A stretch of DNA of 64,000 nucleotides from Anoxybacillus tengchongensis (GCF_014201585.1 NZ_JACHES010000010.1:47371-111370), one strand, 5' to 3'; shown: positions 21,463 through 35,539, numbered from the stretch's first letter. Notes: generated by a model not told the origin, from the letters alone. Made by a program: numbers and translations.

Positions 21463-22725
21463 TTACGCAGATGTTTTTCGTTCGTACTCGACAATTGTTC
21501 CATCTTGTAAAATAAGCAACGGCGCTTTTTCTCCACGTACCGTCTCTGCTGTAATCACGCATTTTTGCACATCTTCACGCGATGGCAATTCAAACATGAC
21601 ATCAAGCATAATGCCTTCAATAATTGAGCGTAAACCGCGCGCTCCTGTTTTTCGCTCAATCGCCCGTTTCGCAATTTCACGAAGCGCTTCTTCTTCAAAT
21701 TCCAGTTCGACATCGTCAAGTTCGAGCATTTTTTGGTATTGCTTCACGAGCGCATTTTTCGGTTTGACTAAAATATCGACAAGCGCATCTTCGTCAAGCG
21801 GCTGTAAGCTTGTAATCACAGGTAGACGTCCAACAAACTCTGGAATTAATCCAAATTTTAATAAGTCTTCTGGCAACACTTTAGACAATAAATCTTTTTC
21901 TTCGACTTCCGCTTGTACATCCGAGCTAAAACCGATCACTTTTTTACCGAGACGACGCTTAATAATCGGCTCTAATCCGTCAAACGCTCCACCACAAATG
22001 AATAAAATGTTTGTTGTATCAATTTGAATGAACTCTTGGTGCGGATGTTTTCGGCCTCCTTGTGGTGGTACGCTCGCAATTGTTCCTTCTAAAATTTTCA
22101 ATAACGCTTGCTGTACACCTTCACCTGATACGTCACGCGTAATGGAAGGGTTTTCTGATTTGCGCGCAATTTTATCAATTTCATCAATGTAAATAATTCC
22201 TTTTTCCGCCCGTTCAATGTCGTAATCGGCTGCTTGAATGAGCTTTAATAAAATGTTTTCGACGTCTTCACCGACATACCCTGCTTCTGTCAACGATGTC
22301 GCATCAGCAATGGCAAACGGTACGTTTAAAATGCGTGCAAGCGTTTGGGCGAGCAACGTTTTTCCGCTTCCTGTTGGTCCGATCATTAAAATATTACTTT
22401 TAGCTAACTCAACATCATCAATTTTGCTATTTGAATTGATTCGCTTGTAATGGTTGTATACCGCTACAGAAAGCGCTTTTTTCGCCTCGTCTTGTCCGAT
22501 GACATACTCGTCTAAAATGTCGCGAATTTCCTTTGGCTTTGGTACATCTTTAAACTCTACTTCTTCTTCCGATCCAAGCTCTTCTTGCACAATTTCTGTA
22601 CACAATTCAATACACTCATCACATATGTATACACCCGGGCCAGCAACAAGTTTGCGCACTTGTTCTTGCGTTTTGCCGCAAAACGAGCATTTCAACTGCC
22701 CTTTTTCATCATTAAACTTAAACAT
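21463..22725 (-). CDS. clpX: ClpX, ATPase subunit of the ClpXP protease
   Basis: ClpX (420 aa) unfolds substrates and feeds them to ClpP. The N-terminal zinc finger has Cys13/Cys16 and Cys35/Cys38. Walker A is [13 protein letters not shown] and Walker [19 protein letters not shown] in [10 protein letters not shown] is the IGF-type loop that contacts Clp[19 protein letters not shown] is the family signature. Confidence 0.98.
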   Translation of the reverse strand: MFKFNDEKGQLKCSFCGKTQEQVRKLVAGPGVYICDECIELCTEIVQEELGSEEEVEFKDVPKPKEIRDILDEYVIGQDEAKKALSVAVYNHYKRINSNSKIDDVELAKSNILMIGPTGSGKTLLAQTLARILNVPFAIADATSLTEAGYVGEDVENILLKLIQAADYDIERAEKGIIYIDEIDKIARKSENPSITRDVSGEGVQQALLKILEGTIASVPPQGGRKHPHQEFIQIDTTNILFICGGAFDGLEPIIKRRLGKKVIGFSSDVQAEVEEKDLLSKVLPEDLLKFGLIPEFVGRLPVITSLQPLDEDALVDILVKPKNALVKQYQKMLELDDVELEFEEEALREIAKRAIERKTGARGLRSIIEGIMLDVMFELPSREDVQKCVITAETVRGEKAPLLILQDGTIVEYERKTSA

Positions 22726-22799
22726 GATTTCACCCCTTATTCCTTTACGATCATATGTACATAAAAATGAAAAAGCGTTATGTATTCGTCATTTTATCA

Positions 22800-22821
22800 T
22801 AAATCTTTAAAAGTATGCCAA
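22800..22821 (-). promoter_or_regulatory. Probable clpX promoter region
   Basis: TTGGCA (22816-22821) followed 16-17 bp later by TGATAAAATG on the minus strand is a fair sigma-A match. The rest of the 195-bp gap between tig and clpX holds the tig terminator and nothing else I can name. Confidence 0.5.
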
Positions 22822-22877
22822 TAAAAACGTAAATGTGCGCGAAAAGTTAGAAAACTTTCATTACTGCAACTATATGT

Positions 22878-22914
22878 GGAAAGAACAAGGTACATCATGC
22901 ACCTTGTTCTTTCT
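22878..22914 (-). terminator. Terminator after tig
   Basis: GAACAAGGTGCAT and ATGTACCTTGTTC pair with one mismatch and run into TTTCC on the minus strand, just after the tig stop. Confidence 0.75.
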
Positions 22915-22921
22915 CTTCTCA

Positions 22922-24208
22922 TTATGCAACAACTTTGCTGTTCTCAACAAGGAAATCGATCGCTTTACGCATTTTTAAATCTTCTTTTAAGCCGTCAACT
23001 GTGCCTAAAAGCTCTTTTAACTTATCAACAGATAAGCTGTATAGGTTCGCCATTTCTTGCAATTCTTTTTCTACTTCTTCTTCTGTGACATCGATGTTTT
23101 CTGCTTTAACGATCGCTTCAAGCGTCAATGTTACGCGAACACGTTTTTCTGCTTCTTCTTTCATTTGTTCACGAAGTGCTGCTTCATCTTGTCCAGAGAA
23201 TTGATAGTATAAGTCAAGATTTAGCCCTTGCATTTGTAAACGTTGTTCAAACTCGCGAATCATGCGATCTGTTTCATTTTTCACCATCACTTCTGGAATG
23301 TCCATTTGTGCGTTTTCTGTCGCTTTTTGAACAACCGCATCACGAAGTGCTGCCTCAGCTTCTTCTTTTTTCTCTTTTGTTAAGCGCTCTTTAATTTTTT
23401 CTTTTAGCGCATCTAATGTTTCGACTTCTTCATCTACATCTTTTGCAAACTCATCATCAAGTGCAGGAAGTTGTTTTGTTTTAATTTCGTGCAATTTAAT
23501 TTTAAATACCGCTGGCTTACCAGCTAATTGCTCTGCATGGTATTCTTCTGGGAATGTTACTTCAATATCTTTTTCCTCTCCAGCAGCCATGCCGATTAAT
23601 TGCTCTTCAAATCCTGGGATGAATGTGCCTGAACCGATGACAAGTGAATAGTTTTCCGCTTTTCCGCCTTCAAACGCCTCACCGTCAACGAATCCTTCGA
23701 AATCGATGACAACTGTATCACCGTTTTCTACTGTTCCTTCTTCTTTCACAACAAGCTCAGCGTGACGCTCTTGCAAGCGTTTTAATTCTTGTTCCACGTC
23801 TTCATCTGTTACAGTATCGTCTAATTTTTCCACTTCAAGCCCTTTATATTGACCAAGTGTTACTTCTGGCTTCACAGTGACTTTCGCAGTGAAAATTAAG
23901 CTTTTTCCTTTTTCCATTTGCTCGACGTCGATTTCTGGACGATCAACTGGCTCAATACCTGTTTCTTCAACAGCTTTTGCGTATGCCTCTGGCAATAAAA
24001 TATCTAACGCATCTGCGTATAATGACTCAACGCCGAAACGTTTTTCAAATAAAGAACGAGGAATTTTACCTTTACGGAATCCTGGAATTTGTACTTTTTT
24101 CACTACTTTTTTAAACGCTTCATCTAACCCTTCATTCACTTTTTCAGCGTCTACTTCTACTGTAAGAACGCCTTGGTTGCCTTCGAGTTTTTCCCATTTC
24201 GCCGACAT
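22922..24208 (-). CDS. tig: Trigger factor, ribosome-bound chaperone
   Basis: Tig (428 aa) binds nascent chains at the ribosome exit tunnel. The ribosome-binding domain contains the signature [24 protein letters not shown]-type prolyl isomerase domain follows ([29 protein letters not shown]). The long helical C-terminal domain is rich in Glu and Lys. The ATG at 24208 follows TTGGAGGG. Confidence 0.98.
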   Translation of the reverse strand: MSAKWEKLEGNQGVLTVEVDAEKVNEGLDEAFKKVVKKVQIPGFRKGKIPRSLFEKRFGVESLYADALDILLPEAYAKAVEETGIEPVDRPEIDVEQMEKGKSLIFTAKVTVKPEVTLGQYKGLEVEKLDDTVTDEDVEQELKRLQERHAELVVKEEGTVENGDTVVIDFEGFVDGEAFEGGKAENYSLVIGSGTFIPGFEEQLIGMAAGEEKDIEVTFPEEYHAEQLAGKPAVFKIKLHEIKTKQLPALDDEFAKDVDEEVETLDALKEKIKERLTKEKKEEAEAALRDAVVQKATENAQMDIPEVMVKNETDRMIREFEQRLQMQGLNLDLYYQFSGQDEAALREQMKEEAEKRVRVTLTLEAIVKAENIDVTEEEVEKELQEMANLYSLSVDKLKELLGTVDGLKEDLKMRKAIDFLVENSKVVA

Positions 24209-24295
24209 GCTTCTTTCCCTCCAACTTCAAAAATTCATGTAAATGAACTACATATATGTAGGCATACACGGTTTTATGTGTAATACAACCACTAT

Positions 24296-24323
24296 ATTAT
24301 ACCATACAATTATATACTTTCAA
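24296..24323 (-). promoter_or_regulatory. Sigma-A promoter of tig
   Basis: TTGAAA (24318-24323) and TGG-TATAAT (TATAAT at 24296-24301) are 16 bp apart on the minus strand. The -35 lies inside the end of ysoA. Confidence 0.7.
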
Positions 24324-25230
24324 CAGAGAGCCACAATTTTTCTGTTTCGTAAAGTTTGGCAACAAGCGAATTTGTACATATCGTTTGTCCCGTTTCACAT
24401 TGCTCAACATATGCGTGTAATGCATTCGCCCATTGTTGTGCCGACCCTGTTGGAAGAAATGGATACATTACAAACATGTAACGAAGCCATATTTGTTCAC
24501 ACCATTCATACATTGTCGGATTTTGTTTCGCCCACGTTTGTTCAACAATGTCAAGCACTTGCTCCGTCCATTGTTTTTGTTTTCGCTCATCGAGTTGAGC
24601 CGGAACAACGGTCATCGTTTGACCAAATTTTTTTACGGTCACCGACTCTGTCACTTGTTCTTTCTTTAACATGTGTAACATTGTCGTTTTCACAATCGGG
24701 TGTTTCGTTTCATCACGCAAATAACGAACGAATATCGGCACAAGGTGTGAAACGAGACGCAAATCAAGTTGCTGAAGGATACGAAGTTGTTTCATCCATT
24801 CATTTCCTTGAAAAATCGATTCGTATTGTTTTGTCTGACGATCGTCATGCGAATGAATCATTTTTTCACTAAACTGTAAAAGCGGTAAAAACGGGGTACA
24901 ATCGATTCCTTTTTGTTGGAGTTTATGAATAACTGCAACGACTTCATCGTATTGCTGTAAATGGACAAGCATAGAAATATATATAGTCCAGTCGCCTATG
25001 CCACGAGCTAACAGCTGTTCACATCTCTCTTTCGCTTCTTCTACTTGTCCCATTTCAAATAAACAAACGACAAGCGCCATTTGTATATCATCATCATGTA
25101 ATTGGAGTTGCTCTAACTGTACGAAACACGTATACGCTTCTTTATATCGCTTTCCTTTTAACGCCTCCATCCCTTCCGTCAACAATCGCTCTTTTAAATA
25201 AGGATGCGGAACGATTTTTCGATTTTTCAC
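24310..25230 (-). CDS. ysoA: YsoA-like TPR protein
   Basis: A 306-residue soluble protein between leuD and tig, the place of ysoA in B. subtilis. The first 110 residues look like TPR-type helix pairs (ALKGKRYKEAYTCFVQLEQL; CLFEMGQVEEAKERCEQLLA). The rest is helical and has DUF3196-like character (RYLRDETKHPIVKTTMLHML). The start is GTG at 25230. No catalytic motif is visible; molecular function is unknown. Confidence 0.8.
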   Translation of the reverse strand: MKNRKIVPHPYLKERLLTEGMEALKGKRYKEAYTCFVQLEQLQLHDDDIQMALVVCLFEMGQVEEAKERCEQLLARGIGDWTIYISMLVHLQQYDEVVAVIHKLQQKGIDCTPFLPLLQFSEKMIHSHDDRQTKQYESIFQGNEWMKQLRILQQLDLRLVSHLVPIFVRYLRDETKHPIVKTTMLHMLKKEQVTESVTVKKFGQTMTVVPAQLDERKQKQWTEQVLDIVEQTWAKQNPTMYEWCEQIWLRYMFVMYPFLPTGSAQQWANALHAYVEQCETGQTICTNSLVAKLYETEKLWLSVESI

Positions 25231-25289
25231 ATGTACTCACCTGCGTTCACGTTTGTCTTTAAGTGTAGCAATGTTTGCCGACAAACTCA

Positions 25290-25324
25290 ACGAAAAACGC
25301 TCTCGACGAGTCGTCAAGAGCGTG
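25290..25324 (-). terminator. Terminator of the ilv-leu operon
   Basis: ACGCTCTTGACG and CGTCGAGAGCGT form a stem followed by TTTTTCG on the minus strand, overlapping the leuD stop. Confidence 0.9.
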
Positions 25325-25898
25325 CTTTTTCGTAGGCGATAATATATGGCTCATATACGAATGTTAAATCAATTTCGTCCCACCCTTTTAAAAGAAGCTG
25401 TTTTCGATACGGATCGATGTCGAATGAGCTTGTAAATCCCTCGTCATCAAAAATAACTTGTTGTTCAAGTGAAATCGTCAGTTCGTAATCTGATCGCTCC
25501 GCTTGTTTTAACAAATAAGCAACGTCTTCTTTTGGTAGTTTAATGGGAAGCAAGCTATTTTTTAAACAGTTGTTATAAAAAATATCGGCAAATGAAGGAG
25601 CAATAACAGCACGAAACCCGTAATCTGCAAGTGCCCAAGGTGCGTGTTCGCGCGATGAACCACATCCAAAATTTTCGTTTGCTACTAAAATCGTCGCTCC
25701 TTCGTTTTCAGGACGGTTTAACTCAAAATGCGGGTTTGGTGTTCCGTCCGGCAAATAACGCCAATCGTAAAAAAGAAATCGACCAAATCCAGTGCGCTCA
25801 ATTCGTTTTAAAAATTGTTTCGGAATAATTTGATCGGTATCTACATTAGCTCGATCTAAGCCAGCTACTTTTCCTTTATGAACGACGAATGGTTCCAA
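25314..25898 (-). CDS. leuD: 3-isopropylmalate dehydratase, small subunit
   Basis: LeuD (194 aa) is the swivel subunit that completes isopropylmalate isomerase with LeuC. DTDQIIPKQFLKRIERTGFG near the start and NFGCGSSREHAPWAL are diagnostic. It starts with TTG at 25898 behind GGAGGGGG, a non-ATG start. It is the last gene of the leucine operon. Confidence 0.96.
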   Translation of the reverse strand: MEPFVVHKGKVAGLDRANVDTDQIIPKQFLKRIERTGFGRFLFYDWRYLPDGTPNPHFELNRPENEGATILVANENFGCGSSREHAPWALADYGFRAVIAPSFADIFYNNCLKNSLLPIKLPKEDVAYLLKQAERSDYELTISLEQQVIFDDEGFTSSFDIDPYRKQLLLKGWDEIDLTFVYEPYIIAYEKARS

Positions 25899-25909
25899 TT
25901 TTCCCCCTC

Positions 25910-27331
25910 CTATCTCACCACTTCTTGATATAACGTGCGCACGTCGACAAAATGTCCGTAAATCGCAGCGGCAGCTGCCATTGCTGGACTTACAAGATGC
26001 GTACGCGCCCCTTTTCCTTGTCGTCCTTCAAAATTTCGGTTTGACGTGGAAGCGCAATGTTCTCCTGCTGGAACAGTATCTGGATTCATTCCAAGACACA
26101 TGCTACAACCAGAATCACGCCATTCAAAACCTGCGTCAATAAAAATTTGCGCAATCCCTTCTTCTTCTGCTTGTTTTTTTACTTGTTGCGAGCCTGGAAC
26201 AACAAGCGCCCTTACGCCCGGTGCGACTTTTTTTCCTTTTACAATTTGCGCTGCCTCCCGTAAATCGCTTATGCGGGAGTTTGTACATGATCCGATAAAC
26301 ACATGTTGCACAGCAATATCTGTCATTTTTGTTCCTGGTTTTAACCCCATATATTCCAACGCTAACTGTACTGCTTTTTGTTCCGTTTCTGTCGCAAACT
26401 GTTCTGGATAAGGGATCGTTCCATCAATTGGTGAGCTCATTGCTGGCGTTGTTCCCCATGTCACCGTTGGAGCAATTTCACTTCCATCAATATGAACGAC
26501 ACGATCATATACCGCTCCTTCATCCGTACGTAATTGTTTCCACTTTTCAATCGCCTGTTCAAACGCCTCTCCTTTTGGAGCGTATGTTCTTCCGCGTAAA
26601 TACGCAAACGTCACATCATCTGGGGCAATCAATCCAGCTCGTGCACCTGCTTCAATCGACATGTTGCAAATTGTCATCCGTTCTTCCATCGACATACGAC
26701 GAATGACATCTCCCGTAAACTCGAGCACGTATCCGGTGCCGAAATCTACGCCAAACTTGCCAATGATCGCTAAAATGACGTCTTTCGCTGATACGCCTGG
26801 TGTTAACGAACCTGTGACGTTCACTTGCATCGTTTTTGGACGGTGTTGCCATAACGTTTGCGTCGCTAATACGTGCTCGACTTCGCTCGTGCCGATACCG
26901 AATGCTAATGCCCCAAAAGCGCCATGTGTAGACGTGTGGCTATCCCCACACACAATTGTTTTCCCCGGTTGCGTCAATCCAAGTTCTGGACCGATAACAT
27001 GAACAATGCCTTGTTCGGGACTATTTAAATCGGCAAGCGGAACGCCGAACTCGCGACAGTTCCGCTCTAATGCCGTCATTTGATTTTTCGCCACTTCATC
27101 TTCCACGACAAACCGATTGATCGTTGGCACGTTATGATCCATCGTCGCAAACGTTAAATCTGGGCGGCGCACTTTTCTCCCTTTTTGCCGTAATCCTTCA
27201 AACGCCTGCGGCGATGTGACTTCATGAACGAGATGTAAATCAATATATAATAAATCTGGTTTTCCATCTTCACGATAAACGACGTGCTCATCCCAAATTT
27301 TCTCAATAATCGTCTTTGGCGCCACCATCAT
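25910..27331 (-). CDS. leuC: 3-isopropylmalate dehydratase, large subunit
   Basis: LeuC (473 aa) isomerises 2-isopropylmalate to 3-isopropylmalate with a [4Fe-4S] cluster. Cluster cysteines lie in IGSCTNSRI and in [32 protein letters not shown] is the aconitase-family signature. The exact start is uncertain: two adjacent ATGs and a GTG at 27325 follow one GGAGGG, and the GTG has the best spacing. Confidence 0.96.
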   Translation of the reverse strand: MMVAPKTIIEKIWDEHVVYREDGKPDLLYIDLHLVHEVTSPQAFEGLRQKGRKVRRPDLTFATMDHNVPTINRFVVEDEVAKNQMTALERNCREFGVPLADLNSPEQGIVHVIGPELGLTQPGKTIVCGDSHTSTHGAFGALAFGIGTSEVEHVLATQTLWQHRPKTMQVNVTGSLTPGVSAKDVILAIIGKFGVDFGTGYVLEFTGDVIRRMSMEERMTICNMSIEAGARAGLIAPDDVTFAYLRGRTYAPKGEAFEQAIEKWKQLRTDEGAVYDRVVHIDGSEIAPTVTWGTTPAMSSPIDGTIPYPEQFATETEQKAVQLALEYMGLKPGTKMTDIAVQHVFIGSCTNSRISDLREAAQIVKGKKVAPGVRALVVPGSQQVKKQAEEEGIAQIFIDAGFEWRDSGCSMCLGMNPDTVPAGEHCASTSNRNFEGRQGKGARTHLVSPAMAAAAAIYGHFVDVRTLYQEVVR

Positions 27332-27336
27332 CCCTC

Positions 27337-28446
27337 CTACACATACACTTGCATAATGCGTTCAATTGCTACATCATCTAAAATCGCATCTTTTACTTTT
27401 TCGACCATTTCTGTCGTTGATAATACACAATCGCCATGTTGAGCAATGTCAACTGTGCGATACCCAGCATCTAACACTTGCTTGACTGCTCGTTCAACAA
27501 TATCCGCCTCTTCTGTAAGTCCAAATGATAAACGAAGCATCATCGCTACTGATAAAATCGTTGCGAGTGGATTCGCTTTGTTTTGTCCTGCAATGTCTGG
27601 CGCCGAACCATGAATTGGTTCATATAATGCAGGTCCGTCAACAGATAAACTTGCCGATGGAAGCATGCCGAGCGATCCGGTTAACATCGATGCTTCATCG
27701 CTTAAAATATCGCCAAACATGTTTTCTGTGACAATGACGTCAAACTGTTTTGGCGAGCGAACGAGTTGCATCGCAGCATTATCAACAAGCATATGTTCTA
27801 GTTGAACGTCTGGGAAACGTTTAGCGACTTGCTCAGCCACTTCCCGCCACATTCGGCTTGACTCTAACACATTCGCTTTATCAACAGACGTTACTTTTTT
27901 CTTCCGCTTTTGTGCAAGCGTAAAAGCAAACGTAATGATCCTCTCAATTTCTGCTCGTTTATAAAACAACGTATCAACAACAGCTTCTTCGCCTTTTTCT
28001 ATACGTCGCTCACTCGGTTTCCCAAAATATAAGCCTCCGGTTAACTCGCGCACGATGACAAAATCTGCCCCTTCAATGACATGTGGTTTAAGTGGAGAAG
28101 AAGCGGCTAAACTCTCATAAAACGTAACAGGACGAATATTGGCAAACAAATTCATTTCTTTCCGAATTTGCAATAGTCCTTTTTCTGGACGAAGGTGCGG
28201 TGGATTATTGTCCCATTTCGGTCCCCCAACTGCACCAAGCAATACCGCATCGCTTTGTTTGCATAAATGAAGCGTTTGTTCTGGTAGCGGCGTCCCTTCA
28301 CGGTCAATCGCTTCTCCACCAATCAATCCGTATGAAAAATGAAACGTATGTCCGAAACGATCAGCAATCGCCTGTAAAATATTTACCGCTCCTTTTGTCA
28401 CTTCTTTTCCAATGCCATCCCCTTGTAATACAGCGATACGATACAT
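27337..28446 (-). CDS. leuB: 3-isopropylmalate dehydrogenase
   Basis: LeuB (369 aa) oxidatively decarboxylates 3-isopropylmalate with NAD+. The substrate motif [20 protein letters not shown], the metal site [19 protein letters not shown] and the NAD-binding [13 protein letters not shown](N)KANP are all present. It lies between leuA and leuC. Confidence 0.97.
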   Translation of the reverse strand: MYRIAVLQGDGIGKEVTKGAVNILQAIADRFGHTFHFSYGLIGGEAIDREGTPLPEQTLHLCKQSDAVLLGAVGGPKWDNNPPHLRPEKGLLQIRKEMNLFANIRPVTFYESLAASSPLKPHVIEGADFVIVRELTGGLYFGKPSERRIEKGEEAVVDTLFYKRAEIERIITFAFTLAQKRKKKVTSVDKANVLESSRMWREVAEQVAKRFPDVQLEHMLVDNAAMQLVRSPKQFDVIVTENMFGDILSDEASMLTGSLGMLPSASLSVDGPALYEPIHGSAPDIAGQNKANPLATILSVAMMLRLSFGLTEEADIVERAVKQVLDAGYRTVDIAQHGDCVLSTTEMVEKVKDAILDDVAIERIMQVYV

Positions 28447-28463
28447 AAAAACATCCCCCTTTG

Positions 28464-31552
<3,089 letters not shown>

Positions 31553-31559
<7 letters not shown>

Positions 31560-33271
31560 TTCACCCCCACCATCTCATGTAGTCCTTTTCCTGGCGCAAC
31601 CATCGGATATACGTTTTCACCTGGATGAACGTGAAAATCAAGTAAAACTGGTGCGTTCGTCGCAAGCGCTTCTTTCAATACGTATTCTGCCTCCTCTTCT
31701 GTCGTCGCGCGCATCGCTTTTATGCCGTATGCTTCCGCTAAACGGACAAAATCCGGTTGATTCGGAATGAGTGAATGAGAATATCGTTTTTCATAAAAAA
31801 TTTCTTGCCATTGACGAACCATACCGAGCGCTTGATTGTTGACGATGACGATTTTAATCGGCAAATTCAACTCTTGAATAACAGATAGCTCTTGCAACGT
31901 CATTTGGAATCCACCGTCACCGACGATCGATACGACCGTTGCTTCTGGTTGCGCCAATTGTGCTCCGATCGCCGCCGGCAAGCCGAATCCCATCGTTCCT
32001 AGTCCGCCTGATGTGACCCAACGATGTGGCTGTTTAAATTTATAATATTGAGCGACCCACATTTGATGCTGACCTACATCTGTCGTGACGACCGCCTCAC
32101 CGTTCGTATATTCATGAATCATTTCAATGAGTCGTTGCGGTTTTAGTACGCCCGGTTCGCGTTTGTACATAAGCGGATATTCTCTTTTCCATTCATTTAA
32201 CTTGTTCAGCCACTCTGATACATCTGGTCGCTTTCCGTTTTGTTCGATTAATTGAATAAGCGCTTCTTTTGCATCGCCAACGATCGGAATTTTTGTCGGT
32301 ACATTTTTTCCGATTTCTGCCGGATCAATGTCGATATGAGCGACTGTCGCTTTTGGCGCAAAATGAGCCAAATTTCCAGTCACCCGATCATCGAATCGTG
32401 CACCAATATTAATGAGCAAATCACATTCATACAGCGCCATGTTTGCGGTGTACGTTCCATGCATTCCTGCCATTCCAAGAAATAGCGGATGATCGGCAGG
32501 AAATCCGCCAAGTCCTAAAAGTGTATGGATCACGGGAATATGTTGTTGTTCAGCATATTGTTTCAACTGTTCATGAGCATTCGCATGAAGAACACCTGCT
32601 CCAGCTAGAATGACTGGCCGTTTCGCTTGGCTAACTGCCTCAACAAGCTTGCGAATTTGTAAATGATTCGGTTTTGTTGTCGGCTGATAACCTGGCAACA
32701 GGACTTCTTGTTCGTAATCAAACTCCGCTTCTGCGACAGACATATCTTTTGGAATGTCGATTAATACGGGACCTGGACGTCCAGTCGTTGCAATATGAAA
32801 CGCTTCTTTAATGATTTTTGGCAGCTCGTGTACATCGCGTACTTGGTAACTATGCTTCGTAATTGGCATCGTAATTCCTAATACATCCGCCTCTTGAAAG
32901 GCATCTGAACCGATGACGCTCGATGCTACTTGCCCTGTGAAAACGACGAGCGGAATAGAGTCCATCATCGCGTCCGTTAAACCTGTCACGATATTTGTCG
33001 CGCCTGGTCCCGATGTAGCAATGACGACACCAGGTTTTCCAGAAATGCGCGCATATCCTTCCGCTGCATGAATGGCACCTTGTTCATGACGTGTGAGCAC
33101 GTGAAACACGCCTGACTCATACAGCTTGTCGTAAATCGGTAATACAGCCCCTCCTGGATAACCAAAAATGACTTTTACGTTTTCTGCTTTGAGCGCTTCA
33201 ATCAACATAAGCGCTCCACATAACGTTTGCTTTTTTACCACTCTTTCTTTCACTTTCATATTCGCTGCCAT
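31553..33271 (-). CDS. ilvB: Acetolactate synthase, catalytic large subunit
   Basis: IlvB (572 aa) makes acetolactate from pyruvate with TPP, FAD and Mg2+. The TPP glutamate lies in [15 protein letters not shown]. The TPP/Mg motif is [18 protein letters not shown]. The ATG at 33271 ([14 protein letters not shown]) is preceded by AGGGGTG. A longer open frame to 33340 is rejected because it reads through the T-box terminator hairpin. It is the first gene behind the T-box. Confidence 0.97.
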
Positions 33272-33302
33272 TTTTTCACCCCTAAAAAAATGTGAAATAA
33301 GA

Positions 33303-33590
33303 AAAGCCTTCTCACCCCTCCATCGGTCCATGTGGACCAAAGGGGCGAAAAGGCTTGCATCCTTCCCGCGGTACCACCCTTCTTCGTGGCAAAGCCACCT
33401 CAGGAGCGTGCAACTATCGTCGCAGCGCTCGTTTTTAATAACGAGTGACGTGCACCCGTCCGTCCCTACTAGATCGTATCGTTCAGGACGGCGCTCCGAG
33501 GGGAGTTCACGAACGGAGACATCACCGGCTCCCAGCTACCCCGGCTCTCTGTAGATGTCTAACCCGTTCGCTACTTATCCTCTTCAACGC
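33303..33590 (-). promoter_or_regulatory. T-box riboswitch leader of the ilv-leu operon
   Basis: The minus strand carries GGTGGTACCGCGGG (33365-33378) and then a long terminator: AAGCCTTTTC pairs with GAGAAGGCTT, enclosing GGTCC-ACAT-GGACC, and is followed by TTTTC (33303-33356). A possible Leu specifier CUC occurs in GAACTCCCCTCGGAGC, matching the known leucine T-box of the B. subtilis ilv-leu operon. The leader fills the 337-bp gap between ilvE and ilvB. No separate promoter was recognised, so ilvE transcription may enter it. Confidence 0.92.
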
Positions 33591-33608
33591 TTTTTCTTTA
33601 TTCATTTG

Positions 33609-34511
33609 TCACCCAGCATTAACATTTTGTGTGGCATATACTTTTACGCCTTCAGAAACAACTCGTTTACGAAACTGTTCTAACAATCGTTTCGTATGCT
33701 CACCAGGTACACCGTCACCAATGACACGACCATCGACTTTGACAACAGCAATGACTTCTGCTGCGGTTCCTGTTAAAAACACTTCATCTGCTGTATACAC
33801 ATCATGACGAGTGAACGGCTCTTCTTTGACGACGTAGCCGAGTTCTTTGGCGATGTCGATAATCGCATCGCGCGTAATACCTTCAAGCGCCCCGACGTAT
33901 CCTGGTGGTGTATATAACACGCCATTTTTGACGATAAATACGTTATCTGCTGATCCTTCAGCGACATAACCTTGGTCGTTGAGCATAAGCGCTTCGCTGA
34001 CGTTGGCTAAATGCGCTTCAATTCGCACTAATACGTTGTTTAAGTAGTTTAATGATTTTACTTTCGGGCTTAATACATCTGGACGGTTTCGTCTTGTTGC
34101 TACGGTAATCACTTCGATGCCCGTTTCATACAAATGTTTTGGGAAGATTGCTAACGGTTCAACAATAACAACAACTTGCGGCTTTGGACATTTGTATGGA
34201 TCAAGTCCAAGGTCGCCAACCCCTCGCGACACAACGACGCGAATATAAGCATCTTCAAAGCCGTTTTTTTGCACCGTCTGAACGATAATATTTGTTAATT
34301 CTTCTTTTGTGTACGGAATGTTTAATAAAATGGATTTCGCTGAATTGTATAAGCGGTCAATATGTTCTTTCATTCGAAACACGTTGCCACTGTACACGCG
34401 AATGCCTTCAAACACCCCATCCCCATAAAGAAAACCGTGATCATATACCGAGATTTTTGCATTTTCTTTTGTAACAAATTCATCGTTTAGAAAAATCCAC
34501 TGTTCACTCAA
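33609..34511 (-). CDS. ilvE: Branched-chain amino acid aminotransferase (class IV, PLP)
   Basis: This 300-residue fold-type IV aminotransferase begins EQWIFLNDEFV. It contains VYDHGFLYGDGVFEGIRVY, the PLP lysine in SPKVKSLNYLNNVLVRIEA, and EVFLTGTAAEVIAV, the branched-chain transaminase pattern. It makes Leu, Ile and Val from the keto acids produced by the downstream operon. It starts with TTG at 34511 behind GAGGGG. It lies outside the T-box, with its own promoter and a possible CodY site. A D-amino-acid transaminase is the main alternative, but context favours IlvE. Confidence 0.93.
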   Translation of the reverse strand: MSEQWIFLNDEFVTKENAKISVYDHGFLYGDGVFEGIRVYSGNVFRMKEHIDRLYNSAKSILLNIPYTKEELTNIIVQTVQKNGFEDAYIRVVVSRGVGDLGLDPYKCPKPQVVVIVEPLAIFPKHLYETGIEVITVATRRNRPDVLSPKVKSLNYLNNVLVRIEAHLANVSEALMLNDQGYVAEGSADNVFIVKNGVLYTPPGYVGALEGITRDAIIDIAKELGYVVKEEPFTRHDVYTADEVFLTGTAAEVIAVVKVDGRVIGDGVPGEHTKRLLEQFRKRVVSEGVKVYATQNVNAG

Positions 34512-34575
34512 TGTTTTTCCCCTCTTCCCCTGTTCGCCGTCTCTTGCTTCTTCTGTTGATTGCGACTTTTGTTAG

Positions 34576-34590
34576 ATTTATTTGAAAATT
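34576..34590 (-). promoter_or_regulatory. Possible CodY box at the ilvE promoter
   Basis: AATTTTCAAATAAAT on the minus strand matches the CodY consensus AATTTTCWGAAAATT at 12 of 15 positions. It lies directly downstream of the -10. AT-rich sequence makes chance matches common. Confidence 0.35.
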
Positions 34591-34619
34591 ATCATACGCC
34601 CATTTACCAAAACAGTCAA
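34591..34619 (-). promoter_or_regulatory. Sigma-A promoter of ilvE
   Basis: TTGACT (34614-34619) and TATGAT (34591-34596) are 17 bp apart on the minus strand, about 80 bp before the ilvE TTG start. Confidence 0.85.
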
Positions 34620-34737
34620 TACTATTTCATCGAATTTTTTGATTATTTAGATTAGTTTAAATGTTATGTATCCGCTTACATAATTGATATATCAAGGGAA
34701 AGGAAAGATGTAAAAAATTTTGAACATTTTTTGACCA

Positions 34738-34830
34738 AAAAATATCCTTGCTTATGCAAGAAGTTTGTTAGCGTGTATGTATAAAGCTAAATCAGACACG
34801 TGCTCTATCCAGCTGAGCAATATAGGATGA
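34738..34830 (-). pseudogene. Decayed tRNA-Arg copy with its terminator
   Basis: On the minus strand GCTCAGCTGGATAGAGCA (34800-34817) repeats the D-arm of the intact tRNA at 34873-34946. CTTGCATAAGCAAG plus a T tract (about 34738-34762) repeats that tRNA's terminator. Between them, the anticodon and T arms are unrecognisable. This fits a tandem duplication whose second copy has decayed. Confidence 0.55.
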
Positions 34831-34833
34831 GCA

Positions 34834-34867
34834 AAATAAAAAATCCTCTTGCTTATGCAAGAGGATT
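34834..34867 (-). terminator. Terminator of tRNA-Arg
   Basis: AATCCTCTTGC and GCAAGAGGATT form a perfect stem followed by TTTTATTTTG on the minus strand. Confidence 0.9.
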
Positions 34868-34872
34868 GTTAA

Positions 34873-34946
<74 letters not shown>

Positions 34947-34999
34947 ATATTATCGTGGTTTGGACAATTGTTATTGTAATGATGTTTATGAAAAAAGTC

Positions 35000-35031
35000 A
35001 ATAGGGGCAGTAGAATTTTCTTGCCCCTATT
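35000..35031 (-). terminator. Terminator after ysnB
   Basis: AATAGGGGCA and TGCCCCTATT pair around AGAAAATTCTAC. GACTTTTTTC follows on the minus strand. Confidence 0.7.
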
Positions 35032-35539
35032 TTGTTGTATATGTGTTCGTTAAGTCGTGAAGCAGTTGGCCGTCGATGTTGTAAAAATGTACGGTTATGT
35101 TTTTATTATCTATGTGGAGCATGGCATATGTTTTTTCACGACGCATGCGCGGCAAGTAAATGCTCCCTGGGTTGATGAAAAGGACGTCATCGATTTGTTC
35201 GCATCCTGCCATGTGTGAATGACCGAAGCAGACGATGTTGGCCCCGACTTCTTTCGCTTTATAATATACGTTCATAAGCGTCATTTTGACGTTATATAAA
35301 TGACCGTGTGTAACGAAAAAGCGAATACCTTTGATTTCTTCAAGAAGATCTGTTGGGAAACGATGCTCGTAGTCGCAGTTTCCTCGCACAACAAGCATGC
35401 CTTGCAACGCTGCATGGTCGCTTGTTAACTCGGAGTCACCGCAATGAATCATTGCATCGACATGTTGCTTATGGCGTGAAACGATCGTTTGTAATTCGTT
35501 TGTCAATCCATGGCTATCACTTAAAATTAATACGTTCAC
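35027..35539 (-). CDS. ysnB: YsnB-like calcineurin-type metallophosphoesterase
   Basis: This 170-residue MJ0936/YfcE-family phosphodiesterase has the metal motifs ILSDSHG (Asp and His), HCGDSE, VRGNCDYE, VTHGHLYNV and CFGHSHMA. The family hydrolyses phosphodiesters in vitro; the physiological substrate is unknown. It starts with GTG at 35539 and overlaps rdgB by 4 bp, as the last gene of rph-rdgB-ysnB. Confidence 0.93.
   Translation of the reverse strand: MNVLILSDSHGLTNELQTIVSRHKQHVDAMIHCGDSELTSDHAALQGMLVVRGNCDYEHRFPTDLLEEIKGIRFFVTHGHLYNVKMTLMNVYYKAKEVGANIVCFGHSHMAGCEQIDDVLFINPGSIYLPRMRREKTYAMLHIDNKNITVHFYNIDGQLLHDLTNTYTTK

Noticed and set aside
21357..21536. 60-codon N-terminal extension of lonB
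   Set aside because: It reads through the clpX terminator and clpX 3' end; LonB of B. subtilis has the shorter 552-residue form.
33272..33340. Longer ilvB start
   Set aside because: Those codons are the T-box terminator hairpin and its T tract; the ATG at 33271 has its own ribosome site.
34738..34830. Attachment-site scar of a mobile element in tRNA-Arg
   Set aside because: The repeated part is the D-arm plus terminator, not the tRNA 3' end used by integrases, and no integrase gene lies nearby.
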